Shown: positions 23,104 through 35,205, counted from the stretch's first letter. The stretch: DNA of 64,000 bases from Rhododendron vialii (GCF_030253575.1 NC_080562.1:22165352-22229351), one strand, 5' to 3'. The notes: a model not told the origin generated them from the letters alone. A program made the numbers and translations.

Positions 23104-23371
23104 ATCTATCAAACGTAAAGCAAAATAAGGGGAATATTGGAGATCTCTGAAACGGATATAGGAAAATAAACCAAATGTGAAGACCTAATTGCATCTGGAT
23201 TCTCAATCGTTTTGTGTCACGAGGTCCTGCACCTGCGTCTGCACTTTACTCCATGGGTTGAAAGCGGCCATGGCAGTGAGTTAGTCTTCTTCTCCGGCTA
23301 GGAGGCTGTCCGTGGCACTGATGAAGGGTTTTCGTGAGTTGTGTCGGTGAGATTCTCAGTTGTCTGAGCGG

Positions 23372-23600
23372 TCGCTACAAGAAAACATGTAATTGGTGAT
23401 GGAAAATTTTCGTCGTCGAAGGGTTAGATTTAACGAAAAAAATTCCTTGCCCAAATTCGTTGGCAAAGGTTGGTCGCAAAAGAGCTCGGAGACGAAAAAA
23501 TAAATTTGTCACCGATTATTCCTTTTGGCGACAAAAAAATTCGTCACCAAAAGTTGACCATTGGCATCATCGCAAATTGGCTTTTGTCGCAAATTCCATT
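23372..23600. mobile_element. CACTA (En/Spm) terminal remnant
   Basis: CGCTACAAGAAAACATG resembles the CACTACAAGAAAA terminus of plant CACTA elements. It is followed by subterminal copies of TTCGTCACCAAA/TTGTCGC in both orientations, as those elements have. No transposase and no opposite end were found. Confidence 0.5.
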
Positions 23601-23603
23601 TTT

Positions 23604-24639
23604 TGTATGGAAAAAAATCAACTTCTTGCACGTCTTGGATTTCGAACCTGGGCGTTTCAACTAACCACACACATGTATGCACGAATTTGACCAACTGCAC
23701 TAGACATACTTTTCAAAATATATTGGGAATATCTAATATATAACATATATGTTCAATATTTATTTTTAGTATTTTTTTTATTTCGTTACTTTCAAATGGG
23801 ATAACTAAGAGGAGATCTATTATTCTTTTATTTGTTATGTTTTTAATGAACTTTAAAAGATAAAATTTATTTATTAAACCTCATTATCTTTCTGGTACAA
23901 AATTAGTATTGGTTCTCATACACGTTAGGAAAAAAAATACACACAATAAACAAAAAAAATTAACACGTGTACTTCCACAGCTAGGCCACATTCTCAATTG
24001 CCCTCCAATCAGTGGCGGATTCAGAAATTTTGGACAGAGGGGTCATCTTTTGAACATGAACTTAATAAAAATAATCCAATATGTAGAGAACATGCGTTCA
24101 AAATAAATAATGAGAATAAAAATGAATGTAACATTGTTTTTACATTTGAAGAAATTAAATAGGCATCCTATTTTAAAGACTTCTTTAGGTGTCCATCCTA
24201 ATGGTTTTAAATATTTATGTTCCCATCCTCAAAATGCTTTGTTGTCCCATTATAACCCTAGTTTTATATTTAATATAGATATTGTGTATTAATATTTTGA
24301 ATATGATATATATTTAGGGAGGAGGACGTTTCCAGTTCTCCATAATTATAGGGATGTTTCCATATCAAAACAACACAAACAAATTATGTTCCTATTATAT
24401 CTCCAATAAACAAGCAAGAACATACCTCTTCCCCGCACAAAAACTTTACTCTGTCATTCCCAAAACTGATGATCTCTTACAGAATCAAACTAGATAGCAA
24501 AACGAGATAAGGAATTAAGAGGAAAAACGCTGAAGGGGGCACCATGGCTGGGTGCCTGATTTCCGAGCACACCAATGCCAGTTAGCAGTTGGCTTCTCAT
24601 CGACGGCAAGGAATTAAGAGGAAAAAGAGCAAATAAGCC
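23604..24639. other. AT-rich, no gene seen
   Basis: CAGTGGCGGATTCAGAAATT at about 24010 resembles a frequent plant transposon terminus; its mate was not found locally. The 19-base phrase AAGGAATTAAGAGGAAAAA occurs twice, 100 bases apart, near 24508 and 24608. Confidence 0.4.
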
Positions 24640-25020
24640 ACTACTTTTTGTGATGATTTTGGTGCATGTGTTTCAATTTCTTCAAATTTTGTCATGATTT
24701 CTGTTTATTGTAGTTTTGTCGGGACGATTTTACGATACGTGTTTATGATTTTTTTATTTTATTTTATGTTTTATGATGATTTCACAAATTTTGTCATAAT
24801 TTCGGTATGTATATTTCGGTTTCTCCGAATTTTGTCATTATTTCGGTTTAATGTAGTTTCATCGGCACAATTTTACAATACGTGTTCATGATTTTTTATG
24901 TTTTATGATGATTTCACAAATTTTGTCATGATTTCGGTATGTGTGTTTCGGTTTCTTCGAATTTTGTCATCATTTCGATTTAATGTAATTTTGACAGCAC
25001 AATTTTACGATACATTTTTC
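24640..25020 (+). repeat. Tandem repeat, about 135-145-base period, 2.5 copies
   Basis: The landmarks CGATACGTGTTTATGATT (near 24733), CAATACGTGTTCATGATT (near 24876) and CGATACATTTTTCGATC (near 25009) mark successive units, each with AATTTTGTCATNATTTCGGT. The units are diverged and open frames across them are incidental. Confidence 0.75.
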
Positions 25021-25564
25021 GATCAGAGATGGCCAAACGAACGGGATGGGGGGTTTTCGTCTAGGGTTTCCTTCACTCTACCGGAACGGGATGCACCTGC
25101 CGATGAGCTGGCCGAATGAACTGGACCGACTGTCCTTTCTTCCGATTCCCCTTACTTCTTTTTCTACCGTCTTTTTCCTTCCATAGTCCTCCTATTTCTT
25201 TGCTTTTTGAACTTTGAGTTATATACGGATTGGAAAGCGTGGAGTAATTGGGGATGGGATGATGGGACCTATGCAAACAAAGTTATATATATGGATAATA
25301 ATTATGTACAACTAATCCTAATCAAAATAGGACTTCCCCCAACAAGTTTTTTCTGTTAGTTAAGAGATATTAACGTTTATTTAGTGAATTTTTTTGGTAA
25401 ATCAAATATTAAGGGTGGGTATAATTTTTAAATTTTAGGATGACAACATAAGTTTTTAAACCCTTCAAAATTAGGACTAAGTATATACACAGGAGAGGAC
25501 TCCTATTTAAGTACCCCAACCAACTATTTAAGTCTAGAATGAACATGGTCTTAAATGGTCGAAG

Positions 25565-25640
25565 GCACCAACGAGTTTTGAACTCGCGACCGGGTAGGTA
25601 GGAGACCAGACGCCTTTGATCTACACGTCAATCCTGCGTT
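25565..25640 (-). other. tRNA-like box B sequence, possible SINE head remnant
   Basis: On the minus strand CGCGAGTTCAAAACTCG resembles a Pol III box B with its T-stem. No complete tRNA fold, acceptor stem or box A is evident, so it is more likely a tRNA-derived remnant than a tRNA gene. Confidence 0.3.
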
Positions 25641-25820
25641 ATTTTGGGTAGTTATATATATATACTTTCTGTTTTGATTTAAAAAAAAAATAGGGTTCTT
25701 CCGCCGGCGCTATTTTGTCGCCGTCTACCCGTCTAGGCCCTGTGCGTATCTAACCATACCGGTCAGGTCTTGTTCTTAGTGATCTTCCCAAAATACCCCC
25801 GTTCATTGTCGGTGGCGAGG

Positions 25821-26018
25821 ATGGATCTGGACGGGAATGCGATCTAGTGCGAGAAGCTGATGGCGGAGATCGACGAAGCCCAGTCGTCAGATAGATACGA
25901 ATAGCGGCACCGCTGCGGGCGAGGAATTCACGGTGGGATGCATCCTTTCAAAATCACGTGAACTTCTGAGGGAAATAGAATGGAGTAGATCTAATGAGGA
26001 GGAACCTGGTAAAGCAAG
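25821..26018 (+). pseudogene. Unidentified gene first-exon fragment
   Basis: From ATG at 25821 the reading is MDLDGNAI, a TAG stop, then CEKLMAEIDEAQSS. After a frame change it continues NSGTAAGEEFTVGCILSKSR and ELLREIEWSRSNEEEPGKAR up to a GT donor at 26019. The surroundings are GC-rich and look like a true gene start. The stop and the frame change mean it is not translatable as it stands. I do not recognise the family. No second exon was identified downstream. Confidence 0.45.
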
Positions 26019-26519
26019 GTAAAGTTGAATTATTGCGATCAACTTTTTGGATGATGAATGGTTTTGAGGTTTTTTTTGTCTGGTTTATCTTACTATCTTT
26101 CAATCTGCAGTCAAATTTGTCGAGTGGAAGGCCGGGGGGTGTTATTGACGAAAAAATAATTCACACTCCTTTTTGTTTTTTTGATGGTGTAAATTCTTGA
26201 ATTATTAAGGTGTGAATTCTTATGGGTATGAATAATACAAATGAGGTATGAATCATGCAAAAGGGTGTGAATTTACAGCTTCAAAAATTCATGCCAAGAA
26301 TTCACATCTCCAAGAATTCTATAAAAAAGCAAAATAAATTTTTTGCAAAAGGGTAAAATTATAAAACATATTTTAAAAGGGTCCGGATAGAATATGACTT
26401 ACAAAAGAGGGTCTGCATGGAACCCAAACAAAAAAATAGGACCGGCCATGAATGTCCCGCAAAAAAAATCTCGATAATTTTAAGAGGGTCACGTGACTCA
26501 CCTGTGTCTTAACTGAATC
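26019..26519. other. Non-coding, GTGAATTC-type motifs
   Basis: Around 26140-26320 short phrases such as GTGTGAATTCTT and GAATTCACA recur on both strands, like a small version of the array at 53812-54450. No gene is seen. Confidence 0.4.
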
Positions 26520-27056
26520 TAGGGCTGCAAACGAACCGAGCCGTTCGCAGCTCGGCTCGTTAGTGGCTCATTCAAGCTCAGCTTGGAAGTTAAACGAATG
26601 AGCTCGAGCCGATTTTTTCAGCTCGTTTTGTAAACGAGCCGAGCTTGAGCTAGGATAAGCTCGGTTCGAGTCGGCTCGTGAGCTGAGGTATATATACTTA
26701 AGTTTAGGATTTTTATTATTATTTCATAATTTGTTTTTTCCGTTTTCACTTTCTAGTCAACCAAGGGAAGCAAGAGCACACTCACATCAGTACACCCCCG
26801 CTCCATACGAAAATGAAAGATATATACCATCACAATCAAAATATTTTTGGTTGTATTAGGTCTATGCGAGGATGTTTTTCCATTTTTCGTTGGTTCGTTA
26901 AGGCTCGTGAACAAGCTCGAGCTCGAGTCAAGCCAAGGCATGCTCGGCTCAAGCTTGACTCGTTAAGTTTTCACTGAGCTCGAGTTCGAGCTCGTGCGTG
27001 TTTGTTAAAAACTTAATAAACAAGTATGAACACCGTAAAGCTCGGCTCGTTTGCAG
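26520..27056. mobile_element. GAGCCGAGC-type TIR element with flanking direct repeats
   Basis: The ends are AGGGCTGCAAACGAACCGAG and, inverted, AAGACTGCAAACGAGCCGAG. A direct repeat TCTTAACTGAATC lies at 26507-26519 and 27057-27069; because TCTT overlaps the TIR end, the true target duplication may be nine bases (AACTGAATC), which would fit a Mutator-like element. There is no coding region. It belongs to the same family as 18957-19560. Confidence 0.7.
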
Positions 27057-27069
27057 TCTTAACTGAATC

Positions 27070-28295
27070 CACTCTTGCCCCCAATGTACTTGTAATTACC
27101 AAAATAGAAGCAAGCGAATGGACGTAATTACCCTTAGCCTCTAGCCTTGTTGCTGTCCAATAGAGGGACAAAATTGTCCAAAATGACCAAAATTGGCTAG
27201 CTATTGAATTGGCCAAAGTGTTTCTTCTTTAAAACGTGAAGGAGATCGATGAGATTCTGTAGAAAAAATGTACTTTTGAGGGTTGTTGAACATTTTTGTT
27301 TAATTTTTCTTTTACTCTTTTGGTTCATATTCAATGGTGAAATTATGCTGTGTTTGGATTTGGATTTAAATTTTTTTTTGAAAAATAGTAGAGATAATAA
27401 GTGGAGAGAGAAATGTTGAAAGTATAAAAAATCTAGGAGGTATTTTTAAAAAAAATACTTTTTGAAAAGCAAAGAGAACATAAATGACTAAAAACATTCA
27501 TGATTTTCTACTAAAAAGGCCCATTAAAGTAATAAAGAAGCGCTTATTATATATTTTTGAAGTTTTTCGATAATGCATTCAACATCAAGCGGAAAAAAAT
27601 AAAAAATGACAAATATTGAGATTATTTTTTAATAGAAAAGATGAGAACATTTATTAAAACTAAAAATAGTGACCAAAAATTCTTATACTTTTTGACACAA
27701 TTTTATTATAAACTCAGGAAATTGTATTTGACCTTAGAATTTGAATTTCAATTCAATTTCTACCGTTGATGGTGTTGGTTTTCTTGCTCTACACGATAGC
27801 ATTCTCCAGCTTGCAAATTGAATTTAATAAATTCTATTCACACCCCCTTCTCTCAGACTCTCAAACTACTCTCCCCTCCCTCTCTGTCTCTCGCTCTCTA
27901 CTCTCCCCTCCCCTCCCTCTCTCTCTCTCAATATGGTTTCCACCTCCACCGTCGAACCCAGCCACCCCAAAACCCTGATCACATCCTCATTATCTCACAT
28001 TATCCACAACCCAAAACTTCTCACTCCAAAACCCTCACCGCCCCCATGCCTCCTCGAAACCCACTGTTCGAGCGGCCCTCAACGGTAACCCGTCGTCGTA
28101 GAGGAGTATTACCGCCCTCAAGAAGTCTGTCGGCTTCGATCGTCCGCAAGAAATTGTCGTTGCGTGATCAGTTCGACGAGCTGTCGCCTGTGTCCAACCG
28201 TGACGCTTGAAAAATAGAAGCGAAAGTCAATCGGACGAGTTCGTGCGCTTTAGAGGGCTCTCGAAGGACTCATATTCATCAGCAAAATGACGGAA
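27070..28295 (+). other. Spacer with an unassigned reading upstream of module B
   Basis: A CT-rich stretch at 27840-27935 leads into a plus-strand frame (28045-28210) reading MPPRNPLFERPSTVTRRRRG, then KKLSLRDQFDELSPVSNRDA. It looks like a basic N-terminal region or leader, but I do not recognise it and no continuation is seen. The rest is AT-rich. Confidence 0.35.
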
Positions 28296-28350
28296 AAGGC
28301 CTTCCTAGATTGAGGGCAATCGGCCGAGTTCGTCGATCAGAAAATTCCAG

Positions 28351-28420
<70 letters not shown>

Positions 28421-29697
28421 AATGGAGGATCCCTATTGGAGATACGGTGCTTCTGCAGACAGAGGTTCTCATTCTTTTGCCCTAACCCTAACTCTTTCTT
28501 CGTTTCTCCTATCTCCCGCACGAATTTTGATACTCGAAAATATTTCAATGTCACGTCTGATTCAGACAGAGCTTAACAACGACTCTATATTCTGGTTCAT
28601 CGTTTGTTCGTTCACGGTTTGTAGGCCCGTTTGAACTCGGACCAGGAAATGTTTACTTTATTCCAGTGGTGTATATAGTGTTACGTGGACAAGAAGTGGT
28701 GATATTTTGAAGAACTTGTAGAAATTTTTACTTAGGTTACTTTTGAAGGCTGGGGGGGGGGGACTGCGGCTCCTGCTTGCCGTCACCTCAGTCCGCCCTG
28801 CGATTGCATATGCGACTGAAATTTGTTTTTGTGATGAATGTGTGGCTTTAATTATTACCAATTCAGTACTTAAAATTGAACATATTGAATGATAAGTGAT
28901 TAAGTTTGATCTTACTATTTGCTTATGTTTTTCTTTTGTGTTTCGCGGCAAAGGTGAACGAGAGCTATATATCTGTCCATTTATTGTACATATATGTTCA
29001 CCCCTTCCCTTTTTGCCTTTTGTTTTGATTATAGCATACCACTATCGAGCGAGGCAGCGATAGTGGTGCCATCAAGGTACCGGCAGCCGTCGCCGAGCAC
29101 GAGGAGGCTGTCGACTTCGCCAGGGAGGAGGTTGTTGGGTGGGAATAGGGTTTTGCCGGCGAGGTTGGATTCGGCTAGTAAGAAGAAGATGGCGAGCATA
29201 GCTGCTGTGAGTTGAAGGTTTCGGAGGAGGCACTTGTGGGGTCGGGGAAGGGGAATAGGAAGAGTTGGGATGAGTTACCGGTGGAGTTGGTCGCGTCCTC
29301 TCTTGAGGTGAAAGAGAAGGATTCTTCCAAGAACAAGCCGAATTTGCAAGCTATTTTGTGAACTCAGGTAATTTGATCCTATTTTGTGAGTTTTTTGATC
29401 AGCATTTGTTATTCGCCTGTGATGTTTTAATTGTACTACTTGAGATATAAGATATTTTGAGAGAAGGGTTTAGTTTTGTAGCACTGTAATAGTTTTGAGA
29501 ACAGATGAGGAGGACATAAATTAGTCCCCTGTACTCTACTAGAATGTTATTCTGCAATTTCTTCCAAACACCCAGAACCCCAAAACAGAAACATCCCAAA
29601 TTTGAAAATCCGGCTCCTAAACACCCCCTTAGTCCACCATATATGGGGCTATGTAACACCATGGGAGGAGGTGGCATTAGCTAGTCCCCTCCTCTCG
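28296..29697 (+). repeat. Repeated module, copy B
   Basis: This is the direct copy of the module inverted at 1-1245; its 3' part (29110-29697) recurs at 48105-48680. In order: a GGCCGAGTTCGTCGATCAGA leader; a GA microsatellite (about 28352-28412); the reading MEDPYWRYGASADRG at 28422 followed by a possible donor; AT-rich intron-like DNA; a G run (28750-28760); a block whose minus strand reads [20 protein letters not shown] and [20 protein letters not shown] before a stop; and an end with CACCCCCTTAGTCC. Whether this is the 5' end of the helicase relic's source gene or an independent repeat is open. Three copies in 64 kb favour a mobile or duplicated unit. Confidence 0.75.
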
Positions 29698-30357
29698 GGA
29701 TTATCTACCTCGTACAATAGTCAGAAACAATTATTCTCCCTTTATCTCACTATAACCAAACATACTATAACTGATCAACTGGTACATATGATTTCATTTA
29801 TTATTCTATGGACCCCACATGTTCTCTTCTAAATTCATAATTCATGTTTTCCAATCCTCCCCTAAATAATAGTCTTATTATTCTTGTGGTGTGTGTTACA
29901 TGGACCAGGGACAGGTGTCGGGCTGCCGGGCACGGTAACATGTCTAAGCATTTGATTCATCTCAATCATGTTTCCATGTACATCAAATACATGCCAAACT
30001 CTCCATAATTGTTTATCTTCTTAGTTTTATGTTATGAAAGACGAAATAAAGCATTTCACACGTACTTGGTGCATGAATGTCTGATGCATGTACCGGTAGG
30101 TATCCTGTACCCGTAGCAAAGTGTTGAGATGCAGGCACATGATGCGGATAGGAGTCCATGTGAAATAGGTTGGGATTTGCAATAGTATGCTTTATTGTTC
30201 TAGTCGATGTAATTTCTCATTAAAGTCAAAGTCCTTCGATTCATTGCTAATATTTGGGTTTTGCTATTTGTTCTGATGACATGCTGCCATGCTGGCTTAA
30301 TGAGAACTTTTGATTTGCATCTCAACTCAAAGTTGCCTTTTTGCTTTTATTGTACAG

Positions 30358-31077
30358 GCTATTTATTATCTTGAAAAGGTGGACTCTGTTTTTGTGGCAG
30401 CTCACACATCTGCTGGGAAGACAGGTGTTGCAAAGTATGCATTTGCTTTGGCATCAAAAGTTTGAGTTCTCTGTCTATATTGTCACCATTTGGTCATGTC
30501 TTTCTGTCTTCATGTGAAGCCTCTGAAGCATACTCATTTCTGATTTCCCGAATTAAATGGTCTCCATATGCCAGTTACTTTGTATTCAAGCCTGTTGTTT
30601 ATTGTTATGGTGCTTTTGTGCTGAGACTTTGAAAGTAATACTTATGTCTGCAGCACTGTACGAGAGCTGTGTATACTGCTCCGATCAAAACCATTAGCAA
30701 CCAAAAATACAGGGATTTTTGTGGGAAAGTTGACGTGGCCTTCTCACTGGGGATGTAAGCTTGAGGCTAGAGGCTTCTTGTCTCATCATGACCACTGAGA
30801 TACTGCAGCCAATGCTTTATAGGGGTGCTGACTTCATACGCGACATTGAATGGGTAAAGGGGTTCCTTTTCTTTTGGATTATTATTGCCCTTACTGTTGG
30901 TTTCCTTCTTTTATTACCTTTACAGCTCTTATTTTCCTTGTTAGGGATTTCTAAGATATTTTTGGTTACTTTTCCATGCATGGCAGGTTATATTTGATGA
31001 AGTGCATTATGTTAATGATGTGGAAAGGGGTGTTGTTTGGGAAGAAGTTACTATCATGCTTCCAAGGCATATCCACG
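30358..31077 (+). pseudogene. SKI2-type DExH RNA helicase relic, three exons
   Basis: The exons are 30358-30459, 30654-30853 and 30987-31077, all with proper AG/GT borders. They read [22 protein letters not shown] (Walker A), [45 protein letters not shown] and [20 protein letters not shown]. Motif II is DEVH. This is the start of the helicase core of SKI2, the cytosolic exosome-associated RNA helicase. One G is missing after DFCGKVDV in exon 2, so the frame breaks until LTGDVSL resumes. The N-terminal region and everything after the third exon (motif III onwards) are absent; unrelated DNA and a LINE follow. It is a truncated pseudogene of a normally very long gene (about 1,300 residues). Confidence 0.85.
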
Positions 31078-31699
31078 GTAAGTGCTTATTGATGTGTCTT
31101 TTATACTACATATAAAAGCACGGAGGAAGCAGCTGGTGGTCGCTTTTGTCCTATCTCCCCACAACCCACTTCACACATGAAATTCCCAAATTGGCCACTA
31201 GAAACGTGGCTTTCAATGGTCAATGCAAATGATGGGGATGGAAATCGTAACCGACATTCAATCAGCTGTGTGACTTTTTATCTACAACTTCACGCAGATG
31301 TGGGATTGCATCCTACCTTCTAATAATTGCTTATGAATACTTGTTGATCTTGCCTTTTCAATGTACGACTAACATATCCATATCTCTCTCTGTGTTTTTG
31401 TTGGAAAGTTTATTATTCTAATAAAACACTACTTGATTTTGATTTTTGAGTATTAGGGATTCATTTTCCTAATTGTATTCAAACGCGAACACCAGGTTGC
31501 ATATAAGAATCATGTTTTTAAATAGTGGAACCTACTATACAAAAAGGATCACACAAGAGGTGAAGTCATTTGGTGAACTGTTTGGGGGTTATAAAGCAGC
31601 CCGTAAAGTATCAACTGGAGTCAATCAACTGAGTAGTTTTTTGGTTCCTTTTGTCTGTTATTTTGCCAGGAGATAAGACTAGGATGGGCATGTTTGATT
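31078..31699. other. No recognised gene
   Basis: This lies between the helicase relic and the LINE. It may hold the decayed helicase intron. The expected next helicase exon (with SATVPN) is not seen. Confidence 0.4.
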
Positions 31700-33130
31700 T
31701 GATTAGCAATCTATTTAGTAATGCCCTTGTATAAGGTATCAATAGAATATTGTCAGAAATTGATATGCCCTTGACAAACGCAGCCTGAGCTTTATTGATA
31801 ATGTGAGGCAAAACTGGTTGTAATCTGGTAGCTAGGATCTTAGTAATAGTCTTGTATAAAACGTTGCAACAAGCAATAGGATGATAGTCCTTCATGGTAA
31901 GAGGACAACTGGTTTTAGGGATCAAAGTTAGAGGTGTGGCATTCACATCCCTTAACAAAGAACCAGTTTGAAAGAAATAGAGAACAGCATCAATAACCTC
32001 TTGGCCAACAACTTACCAATTTTTCTGAAAGAAACTGGCACTATAACCATCAGGACCCGGGGATTTCTCACCATTAATTGCAAATATAGCCACTCTGATT
32101 TCCTCTGAAGTAACAGGAGGAGTAAGAGCTGAATGGAAGCAATGAGGTACTGTGTTGGTAAAACTGAAACCCTCCCTGGAGGGTCGTTTCTGATAGAACT
32201 TTGTGCCAAGCATCATCTTGTAGAATTGCAGAATTTCCCCTTTAACAGCCTGAGGTTCCTCCAAACGATTACCTTGCTCATCACTGATTGACAGAATTTT
32301 ATTCCTCATCCTATGACTAGCTACCTTCTTATGAAAGAAACGAGTATTATTTATCCCCCAGCTCCAGCCACTTAATTCTGGATTTCTGCTTACTCCAAGC
32401 TTCTTCAGCAGCACTAAGATCATTAAAATTCAGCAGACAAAGCTTTTCGTAGTCCAGCAAGATGGGATCACTAGAAGAGTGAGCACGACGACTTTGAACA
32501 CTAAGAAGCTCCTCCCTAGCAACCATCACCCTATTTTGAATATCAATATAGAATTCCTTATTGAATTCCCTTAGACAAGGCTTTAGTCTTCGCATCTTAT
32601 TATACAGGAGCAGCATAGGATTATCACCATTTTCCACAGGATTACACCATGACAAAGTAAGAAGAGAGGAGAAGTTCTTATGGTTCATCCAAAAATTAAA
32701 AAATTTAAATGGTTTTTTCCCTCCCTTATAAGGAAAAAGAGAAACCACTAGTGGGCTGTGATCAGAAACACCTGGAGTAAGAACTGCAGCTTCAGTCTCC
32801 TTAAACAAATTCTGCCATTGATTATTAACTAGAGCTCTGTCCAATCGACTGCAACAATGATCTTGACCACTCCTTTTATTTGACCAAGTAAACCAAGAGC
32901 CTTTTGTATTCAGATCTTCCATACCAATATCTTCCAAGCATTTATTAAACTCCCCACCAGCATTTACGTCAAAATGAGTAGGATCTGACTTCTCATTCTG
33001 CCATCTAACTATATTAAAATCGCCCATAAGGATCCAAGGTAGAGACCCCATACATCCATACTCAGCTTGGGATAAACAGGGGACTTTGGTGAATGTTTCT
33101 CTACTACTGATCAGATGATTACTCTTTCTG
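31700..33130 (-). pseudogene. LINE ORF2 part: endonuclease C-half and RT N-part
   Basis: The minus-strand frame from 33051 reads SLPWILMGDFNIVR, then GSWFTWSNKRSGQDHCCSRL DRAL and SDHSPLVVSL, the APE-type endonuclease motifs (GDFN, TW.N, DR, SDH). A following frame at 32423-32013 has NNTRFFHK, then GEKSPGPDGYSASFFQKNW, the start of reverse transcriptase. A further frame gives LIPKTSCPLTMKDYHPIACC and AQAAFVKGISISDNILL. Three frames are needed, so it is broken at least twice, and the RT active site, RNase H and 3' tail are missing. Confidence 0.85.
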
Positions 33131-33169
33131 TTGAAATGGAATCGATTACTCTTTACCTAAGACCTTGTG

Positions 33170-35150
33170 TGCGAAGATGAGAAAAACCCGCTAGGCGATT
33201 TGGGTGCTCTCCTTTTCGTCTCGATTCTTGCTTGATTCTTCTCGCATTTTCTCTGGCTGGGCCAGCTCTGCGCATGGAGGTTAGTTCGTTCTCCTTTCCG
33301 TCTTTGCAAGAGGTGTTTCCTAGTTGTAGTTCTCCGTTGGCTGCTGCTAGGGTTTCTGATTCTGTTCCTGTGGAAGTTCTTCCTTCGGTTAATTCGATTG
33401 GGGGTTTGGGTGTTTCTGAGAAGTCTGCTCCGATTGGATTGACAGAATTCTCTATGGATCCTACTATTGCTGATAAAATTGTGTCTAATGAGTTGTATGA
33501 ATTGCTTGATGAGTCGAATAAGGGTCGATTTGCGCATTTACAAATTGCTGATTCTGATGATTCCTATTTGAAACAGATTAAGGTTTTGTCTTCTAAATCC
33601 TTTTGTTACGTTCTCAAGTGGAAAATAAAATGGTTGAGAAATCTGGTGGTTCTGGAAATAGTAATAATTCTAGGGTTCCTGCTATTGGTTTGACTGCTGG
33701 GGTGTCTTGGAGAGATACTGTTGCTCCTCCTAGTGAGGAGAGTCCTCGTATGCGGCTAGAGTTTTTTCCCCCTGTAATTGATGGTGATAAAGTTAGGGTT
33801 TCTACTCCAAATCAGGTTGAAGAGTTGGGGATGGAGAAATGGCAGGATTGTGTGGTGGGGCACTTTGTGGACAAGAAGTTGCCTTACATGACTGTTAGAT
33901 CTATTGCATTCAACAAATGGGCTAAATTTGGTTTGTCTGATGTGCTATCCAATGACAAGGGTTTTTATTTTTATTTTTTCCAGTTTGGGGTATCTGGGGC
34001 TTATAGACAGATTGTGGAGGCTGGCCCGTGGCACTTTGGTGGTAGATTGATGGTGTTGCAACAATGGAGTCCTGATTTAGAGTTTGAAAAGGAGGGTTTG
34101 AATAGATTTCTCATTTGGGTACAGCTTTATGATGTTCCTTTGCAGTTGTGAACTGCTCCGGGCCTTAGCTAGTTCTGTGGGTAGGCCCTAATATGCTGAT
34201 GGTGTGACAAGTCTGGTAAACGTATTGGCTACACTAAGATTTGTGTGGAAGTGACTGTTGATTCTCCTTTGCCTCACTCTGTTGAGGTGACTCTAGCCTC
34301 TAGTAGATCAGTTACTGTTGGTATCAAGTATCCCTGGCGACATGTTAAGTGTCAGAGCTGCAAAGTGTTTGGTCATTCTGACTGTTCTCGGCAGGTGACT
34401 GGTGAAGCCGGGTCGTTAATATGGCTGGGCTAGGCAAGGTTTGGGTTGTGAAAACTGGAAAAGATGTGGCTACAATGGATTTGTCAATAGCTTCTGATGT
34501 TGTCATTTCTGAAGCGGCTGTTGGGACTTCTACTCCTTCAGCTGTGGTTCAAGAAAGTGCTGATTGTACTGATGTGGTTATAGGGAAGGGTGATATTATG
34601 GCTAAAAGGACTCCAGGGTCTGGCTCTTTGAGAGCAGGTTCTGTTACGACTGGTACTCGTAAAGTCTTGGTTGCTGGTGTCTCTCCAAAGTCTAATATGT
34701 TTGCTGCTCTTTCAGATTGGGGTGGGGGGGCGGTGTGTGTGAAGGTTGCAGGAGATGCTGTTAGCAATGAGGTTAGCTCTTCTTCCTTATCTCCTATTCA
34801 CTGTAATATGAAAGGGGGTGCTCCTCCTGTGTTTGAAATTAGTATGGCAGCTCAGGATTCTTATGAATTCTTATCTAATGATCTTGGAGTGGGTATGACT
34901 GACCCTGATGCTGTTATGATGGCTCTGGATTCTGTAGGGTTGAGTAAGCCTAAAGGGCGTAGTAAGGCTCCTGGGGTTGGGAAGGGTGGAAAGAAAACTA
35001 AAAAGTGATGATTAAGTTTGCTTCTTGGAATATTAGGGGCTTAAATAGCCCCATTAAGCAAGTAGAAATAAGAAAATTCATTCATACTAATAAGTTGTCG
35101 TTGATTGGAATCATTGAAACCAAAGTTAGACAGGAGTTTCTTGTCTGCAT
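33170..35150 (+). pseudogene. LINE ORF1 (DUF4283, zinc knuckle) and start of ORF2
   Basis: The frame at 33270-33620 reads a serine-rich leader ending DPTIADKIVSNELYELL. After a frame change, 33615-34151 gives the DUF4283 domain (VGHFVDKKLPYMTVRSIAFN KW, EAGPWHFGGRLMVLQQW). After stops, 34245-34433 gives KYPWRHVKCQSCKVFGHSDC, the zinc knuckle, and 34421-35008 gives a low-complexity C-terminal region ending in KKTKK. At 35005 a new ATG begins KFASWNIRGLNSPIKQVEIR and IGIIETKVRQE, the endonuclease start of ORF2, which is cut off at about 35140. This is the usual plant L1 order. It is decayed by several stops and shifts. Confidence 0.85.
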
Positions 35151-35205
35151 TTGTTCTTGTTTACAGCTGCTTGCTTTAACTGAAAGAATCTAACTTGTTG
35201 ACTGA

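Larger units (their letters stand above)
31700..35150 (-). mobile_element. LINE (plant L1-like) with inverted 5' half
   Basis: Two segments of one kind of element point away from each other. The minus-strand segment (about 33130 down to 31700) carries the later part of the endonuclease and the first part of reverse transcriptase. The plus-strand segment (about 33170-35150) carries ORF1 (DUF4283 and a zinc knuckle) and the first 40 residues of the endonuclease. In a minus-strand LINE the 5' end would lie at the right; here that 5' part is flipped, with the join near 33130-33170. That is the structure left by twin priming. The 3' side stops before the YADD motif, so it was also shortened later. 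It is not functional. Confidence 0.8.

Noticed and set aside
25565-25640. A tRNA gene
   Set aside because: Only a box B-like stem is present; box A and the acceptor stem are missing.
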